Source of the DNA: Planctomycetota bacterium
Lineage (GTDB): Bacteria > Planctomycetota > PUPC01 > JACPCR01
Reading direction: 5' to 3'
Assembly: GCA_016179685.1 (NCBI GenBank)
Contig: JACPCR010000136.1
Coordinates: 1-41,844, forward strand
Length of the DNA stretch: 41,844 nt
Below are positions 7,326-15,169 of this stretch, in pieces. The notes beneath the pieces are model-generated. The model was not told the DNA's origin. It saw only the letters and a program-made list of their open reading frames with translations, and ran no database searches. Both the position numbers and the translations under genes were made by a program. Every line of letters starts with the position of its first letter. The first letter of the stretch is position 1.

Positions 7326-8945
7326 TCATCCAGACGTTCGGCGGTATCGCTCTCGTGCCCCGGCGGGGTCTTCTCCTCCTCGCAGTGCGTGGGCCTCGCA
7401 GGCCTCGTAAAGCTTGAGGAATCCGCGATAGGTCCTGACTGCGGCAGGATCGGGCCGGACGCGGGACTCGGCGACGGGCTCGGCGAAGCCGGCCACGATC
7501 TCCTTCCAGGGCCGGGCCTTCCCGTCCGCCTTCAGGGAGGCATGAGCGGCCCGGAGCGCCGCGCCCAGCGCCGCGGACTTGCCCACCGGGAACTGGTAGA
7601 CCTCCGCGTCATGCAGGTTGGCCATCACTTGGAGAATCTCGCGGTTTGCGGATGCCCCGCCCGTCGCGTAGACCGTCCGCGTCTTGACGCCCATCCACCG
7701 GGCATGCAGCGCCATCGACGCCATCTGCGCCTCGATCACCGCCCGCACGTTCCTCTTGACGTCCGAGGCGTCCAGGCCGTAGCGGCGGACCTGCGGGGAC
7801 GGCACGTTCGGCGTGATCTCCGGGGCGAAATAGGGCAGAAGCACCGCGCCGCCGTTGCCCGGCTTCGTCTCCCGGAGAACCTGGGAGAACTGCGCCCAGC
7901 TCAGTCCATACTGGTCCCTGACTCGTTCCCGGGCCAGCGATCCGTTGAGGAAGCAGATGAGGCTCATGAAGTCGCCCGTGGGCGAGCCGAAGACGTGGCC
8001 CTCGCCCTTCGTCGAGACGTGCGGTTTTGCCATGAAACCGAAGTAGGTGTCGCTCGTCCCCAGGCTGATACAGACCTTGCCGGCGCTGATGAGCCCCACC
8101 CCGATGAGGCTGCACGGATTATCGCCGGACCAGGCCGCGATGCGGGCCCGGGGCGAGAATCCGTAGCGATGGACGAAATAGGGGCTGATGCGGCCGACGA
8201 TCGTGTCGGAGGATGCGAGGCGGGGAAGCCGCGCCTTCAAGCCCGGCGCGGTCGCCTTCAACGCCGCGGCCGACCAGTTTCGGGCGCGGAGGTCCATCAG
8301 GTTCATTCCCGCGCCGTCCCCGAAATCGATGGGCGCGTGCCTGCCGGCGAGCACAGAGGCCATGAAGGAGCTGACCAGGTGAATGCGGGCAGTCTTCTCA
8401 TAACGGGCCGGCTCGGTCTGCCAAAACTTCCGGATTTGCGGGCCGGTGAAGCGCTCGAAGCAGCTCGATCCGGTCAGCTCGGCCACGCGTCCGGCCCCGC
8501 CGAGCGCCTCGGTGATTTCAGCACACTGCCGGCCCGTGCTGAAGTCCATCCAGATGGGTGACGTGGACCGCGACAGGGCGGGCTTGAGCTGGTCCGCCAG
8601 ATGGCGACGCGGCTTCAGGGAGGCCAGGACGTCCCGCGCCCGGTCGTTGAGATAAACGCTGCCATGCTGCTGGCCGGACCCGGCGACGGCCTCGATTCGG
8701 CCAGGCTCGATCCCCCGCGCCTTCAGTTCCGCGAGGAGCAGGTCCAGCGCCGCCAGCCACAGAAGAGGGTCCGAATGGGCGACGGCGGGGTCCTCGTGGG
8801 GAAGCACTCCTTTGGGACAACCGTATTGCGGAAGCCGCTCTCCGAAGCTGATGGACAGGTCGGCCAGGATTTTCCTGGCCTCGAAATCGATAACGAGGGC
8901 GGAAAGACTCTGCGTGGATGAATCCAGCCCGAGATAGATGGACAT
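7326..8945 (-). CDS. FGGY-family carbohydrate kinase, xylulokinase-like
   Basis: The 539-residue protein begins MSIYLGLDSSTQSLSALVID, the phosphate-1 loop of the FGGY fold. It contains AGSGQQHGSVYL, the catalytic-Asp region IDFGDGAGMNLMDL, and the ATP-site motifs CISLGTSDTYFG and ATGGASANREI. These fit xylulokinase (XylB-type) better than glycerol kinase, but the true sugar is unknown. The enzyme would phosphorylate a sugar in the cytoplasm. It is divergently transcribed from the galactonate-dehydratase-like gene across a 242-bp gap, and the two may form one sugar-acid or sugar catabolic unit. The length is slightly above the family norm because of a charged C-terminal tail. Confidence 0.85.
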   Translation of the reverse strand: MSIYLGLDSSTQSLSALVIDFEARKILADLSISFGERLPQYGCPKGVLPHEDPAVAHSDPLLWLAALDLLLAELKARGIEPGRIEAVAGSGQQHGSVYLNDRARDVLASLKPRRHLADQLKPALSRSTSPIWMDFSTGRQCAEITEALGGAGRVAELTGSSCFERFTGPQIRKFWQTEPARYEKTARIHLVSSFMASVLAGRHAPIDFGDGAGMNLMDLRARNWSAAALKATAPGLKARLPRLASSDTIVGRISPYFVHRYGFSPRARIAAWSGDNPCSLIGVGLISAGKVCISLGTSDTYFGFMAKPHVSTKGEGHVFGSPTGDFMSLICFLNGSLARERVRDQYGLSWAQFSQVLRETKPGNGGAVLLPYFAPEITPNVPSPQVRRYGLDASDVKRNVRAVIEAQMASMALHARWMGVKTRTVYATGGASANREILQVMANLHDAEVYQFPVGKSAALGAALRAAHASLKADGKARPWKEIVAGFAEPVAESRVRPDPAAVRTYRGFLKLYEACEAHALRGGEDPAGARERYRRTSG

Positions 8946-9187
8946 GCTCGCCTCCCCTCAACGCTTTCGAATGGGCTTGAGACCCACACTGTAACAGCCC
9001 AGGCGCCCGTCGTAAAGAATCGGACTGCTGCTCGACGAGCCAATCCGTGGCGCGGCGGCAGGCAGGCACAGGCATCGATTCTCTCGGACCTGTCTTTGTG
9101 GGACATGTCCTCCCCAACCGGTATCACGGGGAGGGTTGCCGCTGGGACGTTGGGAGGGATGCCTTGAAGTACCGGGGAAGAATTTCT
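8946..9187. promoter_or_regulatory. Divergent intergenic region
   Basis: This 242-bp gap must hold the promoters of both the FGGY kinase (minus) and the enolase-superfamily gene (plus). No strong -35/-10 pair stands out. GGACCTGTC and GGACATGTCC near 9088-9110 make a partial repeat that could be an operator, but this is weak. A GGGGAAG ribosome-binding site (9174-9180) serves the plus gene. Confidence 0.3.
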
Positions 9188-10384
9188 ATGCTCATGGACG
9201 GAATGAAAATCACCCAGATCGAATGTGTTCCGGTACAAGCGCCGGGCCGCACGCTGGTCATTGTCCTTGTGGATACGGATCGGGGGATCACCGGCGTTGG
9301 CGAGGCTGGCTTGCAGCGCCGGCCCAGGGCCATTGCCGGAGCGGTGGAACACCTGCGCCGCTGGCTCATCGGCGAGGACCCCCTGCGCATCGAGCATCTC
9401 TGGCAGAAGATGTTCCGCGGCGGCTTCTACCCGGGCGACCGGTTGATCGGGTCCGTCATCTCCGCCATCGACATCGCCCTGTGGGACATCAAGGGCCAGG
9501 CCCTGGGCGCGCCCGTCTATGAACTGCTGGGCGGCCGATGCCGGGACCACGTCCAGTGCTTCCTCAGTCCAGACTACAATCCGGCGGACCCGCAAAGCCC
9601 CCTCGTCCCTGGCCTGGGAAAGCCCGAAGAGCCCGAGGCGATGGCTGACCTGGCCAGCCGGGGACTCGAAGCGGGACACCGGTTCTTCCGGATCGGACCC
9701 GGCCCCGATGGAAATCTGTTCGAGCCCTGGAAGGCGGCTGAGCTGCTCGTCGCCCAGCTCGAAGCCGTCCGCCGGGCCGTGGGCAGCCGCATGGAGTTGA
9801 TGGTAGACCTGCATACGCGGCTTCAGCCGCCGGAAGCTATCTGGTTCTGCCGGGCCGTCGAGCCTCTCCGGCTCTATTGCGTCGAGGACCCCATCCGCTC
9901 CGAGCATCCTGGCGGTTACCGCCACATTCGCGAGCACGTGAACGTGCCCCTGGCCGCCGGGGAGCAGTGGGCCAACAAGTGGGAGTTCCGCCCGGCGATC
10001 GAAGGCGAGTGGATCGATTTCGTCCGGATGGACCTTTGCATCGCCGGCGGGCTGACCGAGGGGAAGAAGATTGCAGCCATGGCCGAGGCGCATCTGATTC
10101 AAATCCTGCCGCACAACCCGCTCGGGCCCGTCTGCGCCGCGGCCTCGCTGCATCTGGACCTGGCCTGCCCGAATGCGGGCCCCCAGGAGGTGGTCTTCGC
10201 GCCTGCAACGATGCTGCCGGATGTCTTCGAGTGCGCCTACGGCCTCGACGGCACTCGGCTCACCGTTCCTGATGCGCCTGGCCTCGGCGTGAAGTTCGAC
10301 CGTGAGGCCGCGAAGGCCCACCCGGCTGAGATGACCGAGCCGCCGCATTTCCATCGTGAGGACGGGTCCTTCACCAATTATTAG
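9188..10384 (+). CDS. Enolase-superfamily sugar-acid dehydratase, galactonate dehydratase-like
   Basis: The 398-residue protein matches the mandelate racemase/muconate lactonizing group, GalD branch. Metal ligands would be Asp207 (MVDLHTR), Glu233 (CVEDP) and Glu259 (AAGEQ). The acid/base residues would be His209 and His309 (ILPHNPLGPV). This His-on-strand-3 plus late-His pattern is typical of D-galactonate and related aldonate dehydratases that make 2-keto-3-deoxy acids. I chose the ATG at 9188 because GGGGAAG lies 7 bases upstream. An HpcH/HpaI aldolase that could cleave such products is encoded at 16638. Substrate specificity within the family is broad, so galactonate itself is only a suggestion. 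Confidence 0.85.
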   Translation: MLMDGMKITQIECVPVQAPGRTLVIVLVDTDRGITGVGEAGLQRRPRAIAGAVEHLRRWLIGEDPLRIEHLWQKMFRGGFYPGDRLIGSVISAIDIALWDIKGQALGAPVYELLGGRCRDHVQCFLSPDYNPADPQSPLVPGLGKPEEPEAMADLASRGLEAGHRFFRIGPGPDGNLFEPWKAAELLVAQLEAVRRAVGSRMELMVDLHTRLQPPEAIWFCRAVEPLRLYCVEDPIRSEHPGGYRHIREHVNVPLAAGEQWANKWEFRPAIEGEWIDFVRMDLCIAGGLTEGKKIAAMAEAHLIQILPHNPLGPVCAAASLHLDLACPNAGPQEVVFAPATMLPDVFECAYGLDGTRLTVPDAPGLGVKFDREAAKAHPAEMTEPPHFHREDGSFTNY

Positions 10385-10429
10385 TGAACGGTGGAGGGAG
10401 TGCTCCCACACTCCCTCCACCGTTCACTA
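10382..10429. terminator. Perfect 21-bp hairpin shared by two convergent genes
   Basis: Bases 10382-10402 pair perfectly with 10409-10429 around a six-base loop. The stem contains the TAG stop of the plus-strand dehydratase (10382-10384) and the TAG stop of the minus-strand gene (10427-10429). There is no T tract. It is probably a bidirectional terminator and belongs to the variable-arm palindrome family; its arm GTGAACGGTGG recurs at 36202-36243. Confidence 0.7.
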
Positions 10430-12010
10430 GAGGATGCCCTTCCGCTTTCCATAACAGTGTGCGGCGGCAATGACACGGTCCACGTCACCGGGATGCCGGG
10501 CCAGGGTGTCCTCCACGAAGCTGACCGCAGGAATGATGTCAAAGTCGGGGTCCGGGACGAGCGGCGGAAGCCAGCCGCAGTCGTAGCAGCCGGTGCTGCC
10601 GCGGCCGGGGGCCGGGTGGTTCAGGTGATAGGTGACACGGCAATACCTCTCGAAGATTTCATTCCACTGGGAGAGGGCGCCGGTGTGGACGAGAGGATAG
10701 ACAGGCAGGAGTCCGTCGTACCACGTCTCACCAAAGATGAGAAAATTCTCAAGTCGTTCGTGAAGGCGGCGGGCGAGTTCCCGATGCCCCTCCGTGACGT
10801 GGAAACGCGGGTCGTTGTGAAAGGCTTGATTGATGTCGAGGAATACGCCGTCGAACCCGAAGCAATCCCGGAGTCCGCAAATCTTGTCGAAGAGGAACTG
10901 GCGGAAGCCGGGGTGGCCGAGGTTGGCGTCCACGCGGTAGGTGTCCGGCATTCGGTCGCGGTCCCATTCGACCGGCTTGACGTAGGTTCGGCCGTAACCG
11001 TCCTGGAAGGCGGCGTCGTGGAGCGCAGGGGGAAGGAAGGAACGGTGGGCAGACTGAGCGCCCATCATGGGAATGACGTGCACGCCCATCTCGTGCGCGC
11101 CTTCGACCAGATTTTTCAGCCTGGCCTCTCCCCCCATGTCTTCGTCCGGCTCGTAGCGTGGCCAGTTGAAGTTGTATCTTCCATCCCAGGCGGGCAGATA
11201 GGCCAGCACGTGTCGGCCGTCGATGCGCTCGCAGACGTGCCGGACGATCTCCAGTTGGTGGGCGTAATCGTTGAAGATAAAGCCGGTCCAGTGGGCGCCG
11301 TGGAGGTTGAGCACGAGACAGATGCGCCTCGCCCAGGCCGGGACGTCCGCCCGTTCCTCCCAAGCCTTCAGACCCCATCTTTCCTCCATCAGCTTCACCC
11401 GCCGGGAGAGGATTTCGGCTGGCCGGCTGGTCTTGCCGAACTGCCAGGTGGGTGACTGATGCTCCATGCTCCATTTTCTAGCATCTTCATGGTGGTGAAG
11501 CTCCAGGAGCAGGGATTCACCCTCGAACTGGACGGCAAACGACTTGCCGCGCACTTCCGAGTCCTCGCTCAAGGCAAAGGTGTAGTCCCCGCTGCCGTCC
11601 CGCAGGAAGTAGACGGGTATCCTCAGGTTCGTTGGATACTGAAGCAGGTCATTCCGATGCTCCGCGAGCGCGGCGAAGGAAAGATCATGGCAAGCCACTT
11701 CGCCCTTCGGAATGCCTCGGACGTAAGTGGCCGTTCCCTTGATTCGCTCTGGAAGTCGAGCGCGGAGGACCCAGGAGACCTCGTTGCCTCTCTCTTGAAT
11801 CTCAGCCCGGAATGAGCCGGCCATGCTCTTTTGAAGCCCGGCCCAGGCGAAGGCGGTTGCGCTGAGAATCGTCCGGCCCGCGTCTCTGGAGACCTGGATC
11901 GCTTCTGGCGACGGCGTGTAGACGTTCGACTCGGTGTAAACCCTGAAGGCCAGTTGCCACCGGCCGATGGGGAAGAAACGGTCGCCAAATTCAAAACAGA
12001 AGGGCTGCAT
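10427..12010 (-). CDS. Glycoside-hydrolase-like TIM-barrel protein (DUF6259-like)
   Basis: This 527-residue protein has an N-terminal beta-rich part (about 1-190) and a barrel-like part from about 215. Barrel-strand motifs include FDGVFLDIN (near residue 397) and FLIFGETWYDGLLP (near 440), which place acidic residues where a retaining glycosidase would have them. It resembles the DUF6259/alpha-amylase-like proteins of Planctomycetota and Lentisphaerota. Unlike most of those it has no signal peptide, and the frame begins only 3 bp after the DUF4143 ATPase gene, so a 5' truncation is possible. No Shine-Dalgarno is clear. A role in sugar hydrolysis is inferred from fold and context only. Confidence 0.65.
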   Translation of the reverse strand: MQPFCFEFGDRFFPIGRWQLAFRVYTESNVYTPSPEAIQVSRDAGRTILSATAFAWAGLQKSMAGSFRAEIQERGNEVSWVLRARLPERIKGTATYVRGIPKGEVACHDLSFAALAEHRNDLLQYPTNLRIPVYFLRDGSGDYTFALSEDSEVRGKSFAVQFEGESLLLELHHHEDARKWSMEHQSPTWQFGKTSRPAEILSRRVKLMEERWGLKAWEERADVPAWARRICLVLNLHGAHWTGFIFNDYAHQLEIVRHVCERIDGRHVLAYLPAWDGRYNFNWPRYEPDEDMGGEARLKNLVEGAHEMGVHVIPMMGAQSAHRSFLPPALHDAAFQDGYGRTYVKPVEWDRDRMPDTYRVDANLGHPGFRQFLFDKICGLRDCFGFDGVFLDINQAFHNDPRFHVTEGHRELARRLHERLENFLIFGETWYDGLLPVYPLVHTGALSQWNEIFERYCRVTYHLNHPAPGRGSTGCYDCGWLPPLVPDPDFDIIPAVSFVEDTLARHPGDVDRVIAAAHCYGKRKGIL

Positions 12011-12013
12011 GCG

Positions 12014-13315
12014 TCACACCAGTCTTTCCGCCTCCAGAAGATACCGCCACAGGGGCAGCCTATCGATCCCTTGCGGGACGACGCCTGCCTCCTGGGTTAT
12101 CAGGACGCGGCGCACGATGTTTCCGGCGTTGGGTATCTCTTCCCGAAGGCTCTGCCACTCCCTTTCGGGAACGGAATCGCCGAAGGACACGTTGACCAAC
12201 TCGATACCGCGGGACGGATGATCGACCACGAAGTCTATCTCGTGTCCGTCCATCCAGTAGAAAATTCGTGCTCCGAGACGAGTCAGAGCAAGGTAAACGG
12301 CATTCTCTGCCAGCCGGCCAGTATCCGTGGAGAATCGGAAGGCCACGGAGTTTCGAAGGCCGGTGTCCACAACGTAGACCTTGCGATTACGGCGATTCAC
12401 GGCGGCCAGCGAGTAGGAAAAATACGGAAGGGAAAAAACCAGGTTCGCCATTTCAAGATGGGTCACATAAGCTGCAAGAGTGTCCTTGGAAGCCCCGAAA
12501 ACCGAGGAAAGCTTGTGAGAGCTGTAGAGGCATCCGACGTTCGTCATGAGGTAATGCGCCAAGCGTTCCAGAAGCCGGATGTCCCGGACCTCATAACGCG
12601 CAGCCACGTCGCGGAAGAGAATGTCCCGGAAATACTGCTGGAGGAGTTCCGTACGCTCTCCAGGCGTTGCGGCAGGAAAGCCCCCAAAGTTGAGATAGCG
12701 ATCCAGCTCCCTCTGCACCCCTGCCCTCAGGACTCTGTCCACCTCCATCTTGTCCAGGTCATCGTGCTGGACCCCTCTGGCGTGCAGGAACTCGCCGAAA
12801 CTGAAGGGTTGCAGAATGAACGTCAAATTCCGGCCGGTGAGAAGCGTCGCGAATTCCGATGAGAGAAGGAAGGAACTGGACCCGGTAACAAAGAACTTGA
12901 TCTGATTCCCAACTTGATCATGAATCCGGCGGACCCATTTCTCCCAGCCGGGTACCTCCTGAACCTCGTCAAGGAAAAAATAGACGCGGCCCGCGGGCTG
13001 GCATTCCTTATAGAAGGCGTCAAGCAGTCTCTCAAAATCGTCTATCGAGAAGTCGTGAAGACGTTCGTCTTCAAAGTTGATATAAAGGATGTTCCGAGAG
13101 GGCGCATGTCGCTTGAGGCTCTCAATCACCTGGAACAAGAGAGTAGTTTTCCCGCACCGGCGGACCCCAGAAATGATTTCAACTTCCGATTGTTCAAGCT
13201 GTGCCAGAATCTTGTCAAGAATGGCTCTCCGAACACCCGTCTCCAGCTTTCGCTGAAGCCATTCTTGGATAAGTACTTGAAATGTGCGCCGTTCCATGGA
13301 TATCGTATTATCCAT
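12014..13315 (-). CDS. AAA ATPase with DUF4143 domain (second of three)
   Basis: This 433-residue ATPase has a P-loop GVRRCGKTTLL, a Walker B VYFFLDEVQEVPGWEKW and the sensor motif FVTGSSSFLLS. The C-terminal DUF4143 part has IFYWMDGHEIDFVV, but the matching ExK motif of its two relatives is replaced by ELVNVSF, so any nuclease-like centre is probably dead here. Starts at 13315 (MDNTISMERR) and 13297 (MERR) are both possible; neither has a clear ribosome-binding site. It ends 3 bp before the glycoside-hydrolase-like gene. Its cellular role is unknown. Confidence 0.85.
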   Translation of the reverse strand: MDNTISMERRTFQVLIQEWLQRKLETGVRRAILDKILAQLEQSEVEIISGVRRCGKTTLLFQVIESLKRHAPSRNILYINFEDERLHDFSIDDFERLLDAFYKECQPAGRVYFFLDEVQEVPGWEKWVRRIHDQVGNQIKFFVTGSSSFLLSSEFATLLTGRNLTFILQPFSFGEFLHARGVQHDDLDKMEVDRVLRAGVQRELDRYLNFGGFPAATPGERTELLQQYFRDILFRDVAARYEVRDIRLLERLAHYLMTNVGCLYSSHKLSSVFGASKDTLAAYVTHLEMANLVFSLPYFSYSLAAVNRRNRKVYVVDTGLRNSVAFRFSTDTGRLAENAVYLALTRLGARIFYWMDGHEIDFVVDHPSRGIELVNVSFGDSVPEREWQSLREEIPNAGNIVRRVLITQEAGVVPQGIDRLPLWRYLLEAERLV

Positions 13316-13403
13316 AATCACGATTTTATGGCTATCCAAATCGTCAAAATAGTCAGGATGCCTTCTGGGACTGTTTCTTGAGTCGAATTCAATAATTCCG
13401 GGA

Positions 13404-13522
13404 ACGTAGTAGCCCCGGCGCTGTGCGACGGGGGTCGGCGATTCGGCGTTCGCGGCCCGCACGTAGTAGCCCCGGCGCTGTGCGACGGGCCAGTTGGCAA
13501 CTCTGCGGTCGCACAGCGACCG
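13404..13522. repeat. 29-bp direct repeat pair plus a related hairpin
   Basis: The same 29 bases, starting ACGTAGTAGCCCCGGCGCTG, occur at 13404-13432 and 13461-13489, separated by 28 bases. CGGTCGC (13506-13512) pairs with GCGACCG (13516-13522), and its GTCGCACAG is the complement of CTGTGCGAC in the repeats. Only two copies exist and no cas gene is present. Confidence 0.75.
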
Positions 13523-13642
13523 CTCTTGGGAGCGCCGCCATCCTGGCGGCATCCTCAGGCCATTGCCAGTTCCCACTCGTCACGCATTGCACGGGACACG
13601 TGCGCATCGACAATCTTTTGTCGATTTTTCGCCCCAAGGGGG

Positions 13643-14803
13643 CTAGAGCCCCTCATCGATGCCCCTGCCGGAACGAAGCTGGCAAAGGAACTCTTCGCAC
13701 GGAACGCACAGGATGTCATGCATGCGAAGATGCTCCTTCCCCCGGTAAAGCAGCAAGCCGCGACTCTCGGGGTATTCCGCCGTGAAGCTCCGGAGACCCC
13801 GGAGGTCCCTGGCCTGTACCCGGGCTGAATTCTTGACCTCGATGGCCCAAAATCCGCCTGTTCCATAAACAATGAAGTCCACCTCTGCGCCAGAAGGCGT
13901 GCGCCAGTAGCAGAGCTCATACTCTTCCCCACCGTAAGCCTTCCAGGCCCTGAGATGCTGGGCAATCAGACCCTCCAGGCCTGCGCCATGAACTTCCTCG
14001 GGGCGGTCAAGGGGGCCCGAGGGACGCAGGGAGCGATAGACTCCCGCATCAAAGAAATAGAACTTCGGATGGGCGACAAGCGCTCGCTTCGCCCTCCGGG
14101 TGAATACCGGCACGCGGAACGACAGGAGCAGGTCTTCGAGAATTCCGATGTAGTTTTCCACCACTTTGCGTTCCACCTGGCACTCGCGTGACACAGCGCT
14201 GACGTTCAACAAACCACCCTGTGAAAAGCTTATGGCTTCAAGAAACCGCGAAAAATTTCCAACATTTCTGACCAGCGCTTCCATCTGAACCTCTTCCCGT
14301 AGATAGAGCGCAACATAAGTCCTGAGCACTTCTCCAGGTTGGCTGGCCGCCCAAACGACGGGAAGCATGCCCGATTGAAGAGCCTCCTCAAGTTGAAACC
14401 GCTTTCCAAGTTCAGCGGCCATGAAGGGATGAAGCGTCCTCAGCAATGCCCTTCCCGCCAGCAGGTCAACCCCGGCTCGCTTGACTTTCCGAGCGCTTGA
14501 CCCGGTAAGAACAAACCGCCATCCTCGCTTCTCTTCGATAAGCTGATGAACGACGTCAAGCAAGTCAGGAACCTTCTGGACTTCATCGATCACGATCACG
14601 TGGCCATCCGGGAGGGCACGGACCCTTTCAGCAAGCCGTTCGGGATAAGCTCTAAGAATTCTGACCTGTTCCGGATCCAGCAGGTCGATGGTCATGGCTT
14701 CAGGGAAGTGCTGGCGCAGCAGCGTGGATTTGCCCGTTCCACGGGGCCCAAACAGGAAAAAGTCAGAGTCTGGAAACTTGAAAAATCGGTCGATAAGTTC
14801 CAT
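13643..14803 (-). CDS. AAA ATPase with DUF4143 domain (third of three)
   Basis: The 386-residue protein has a P-loop GPRGTGKSTLL (about residues 19-29), a Walker B VIVIDEVQKVPDLL, the sensor VLTGSSARKV, and a winged-helix-like middle (SAVSRECQVERKVVENYIG). The C-terminal DUF4143 motif CYWRTPSGAEVDFIV is followed by FWAIEVKNS, an intact D-x(n)-ExK pair. It is preceded by a 366-bp gap full of inverted repeats and followed by the 29-bp repeat pair. Together with the neighbour at 12014 it forms a tandem of two unrelated-looking members of one family. Function unknown. Confidence 0.87.
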   Translation of the reverse strand: MELIDRFFKFPDSDFFLFGPRGTGKSTLLRQHFPEAMTIDLLDPEQVRILRAYPERLAERVRALPDGHVIVIDEVQKVPDLLDVVHQLIEEKRGWRFVLTGSSARKVKRAGVDLLAGRALLRTLHPFMAAELGKRFQLEEALQSGMLPVVWAASQPGEVLRTYVALYLREEVQMEALVRNVGNFSRFLEAISFSQGGLLNVSAVSRECQVERKVVENYIGILEDLLLSFRVPVFTRRAKRALVAHPKFYFFDAGVYRSLRPSGPLDRPEEVHGAGLEGLIAQHLRAWKAYGGEEYELCYWRTPSGAEVDFIVYGTGGFWAIEVKNSARVQARDLRGLRSFTAEYPESRGLLLYRGKEHLRMHDILCVPCEEFLCQLRSGRGIDEGL

Positions 14804-15110
14804 TTTCAGGCGAAATTTGGAGTTGTTGTCCCCAAATTATCCTCCCCAGCCTTCCGTTCGTCAATCCAATATCCTTTGAAATCCGCTGCGCCCTTCGGGC
14901 TCGCGTATTTCAGAGCCAGGGTTGGCCAGGCTTCGCCGGCCCAACCCTGGCGGGGAGTGTAGAAGGTTTTGTGTAACTCCGCCGCCAGGCGGATTTCAGA
15001 AGAAGAAATGGCGGAGGCCGAAGGCCGGGGCCATTTCTCGCGTCGTAAACGGGCAAACCTGCTTGCGAAAAACTTCTGGCGATGGACACTAATGCAGCGC
15101 TGTCGTACTC
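14804..15110. other. Gene-free stretch with a long imperfect hairpin
   Basis: GCCAGGGTTGG (14915-14925) pairs with CCAACCCTGGC (14941-14951), closing a 37-base hairpin. A small GCCC-TTCG-GGC tetraloop stem lies at about 14890-14900. No reading frame here shows a domain. Confidence 0.55.
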
Positions 15111-15154
15111 GAATCCCTATTCCGAAGTGCGGCAGCACTTCGGAATAGGGATTC
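15111..15154. repeat. Perfect 20-bp palindrome, variable-arm family
   Basis: GAATCCCTATTCCGAAGTGC (15111-15130) pairs at every position with 15135-15154 around the loop GGCA. It ends 3 bases before the GGAGG of the next gene, so in RNA it would form a hairpin directly in front of the ribosome-binding site and might protect or regulate the transcript. Confidence 0.8.
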
Positions 15155-15169
15155 GTGGGAGGATGAATC

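Noticed and set aside
13404..13489. Two identical 29-bp repeats with a 28-bp spacer, like a minimal CRISPR array
   Set aside because: There are only two copies, no cas genes, and the repeat shares sequence with a neighbouring hairpin; it fits a dispersed repeat.
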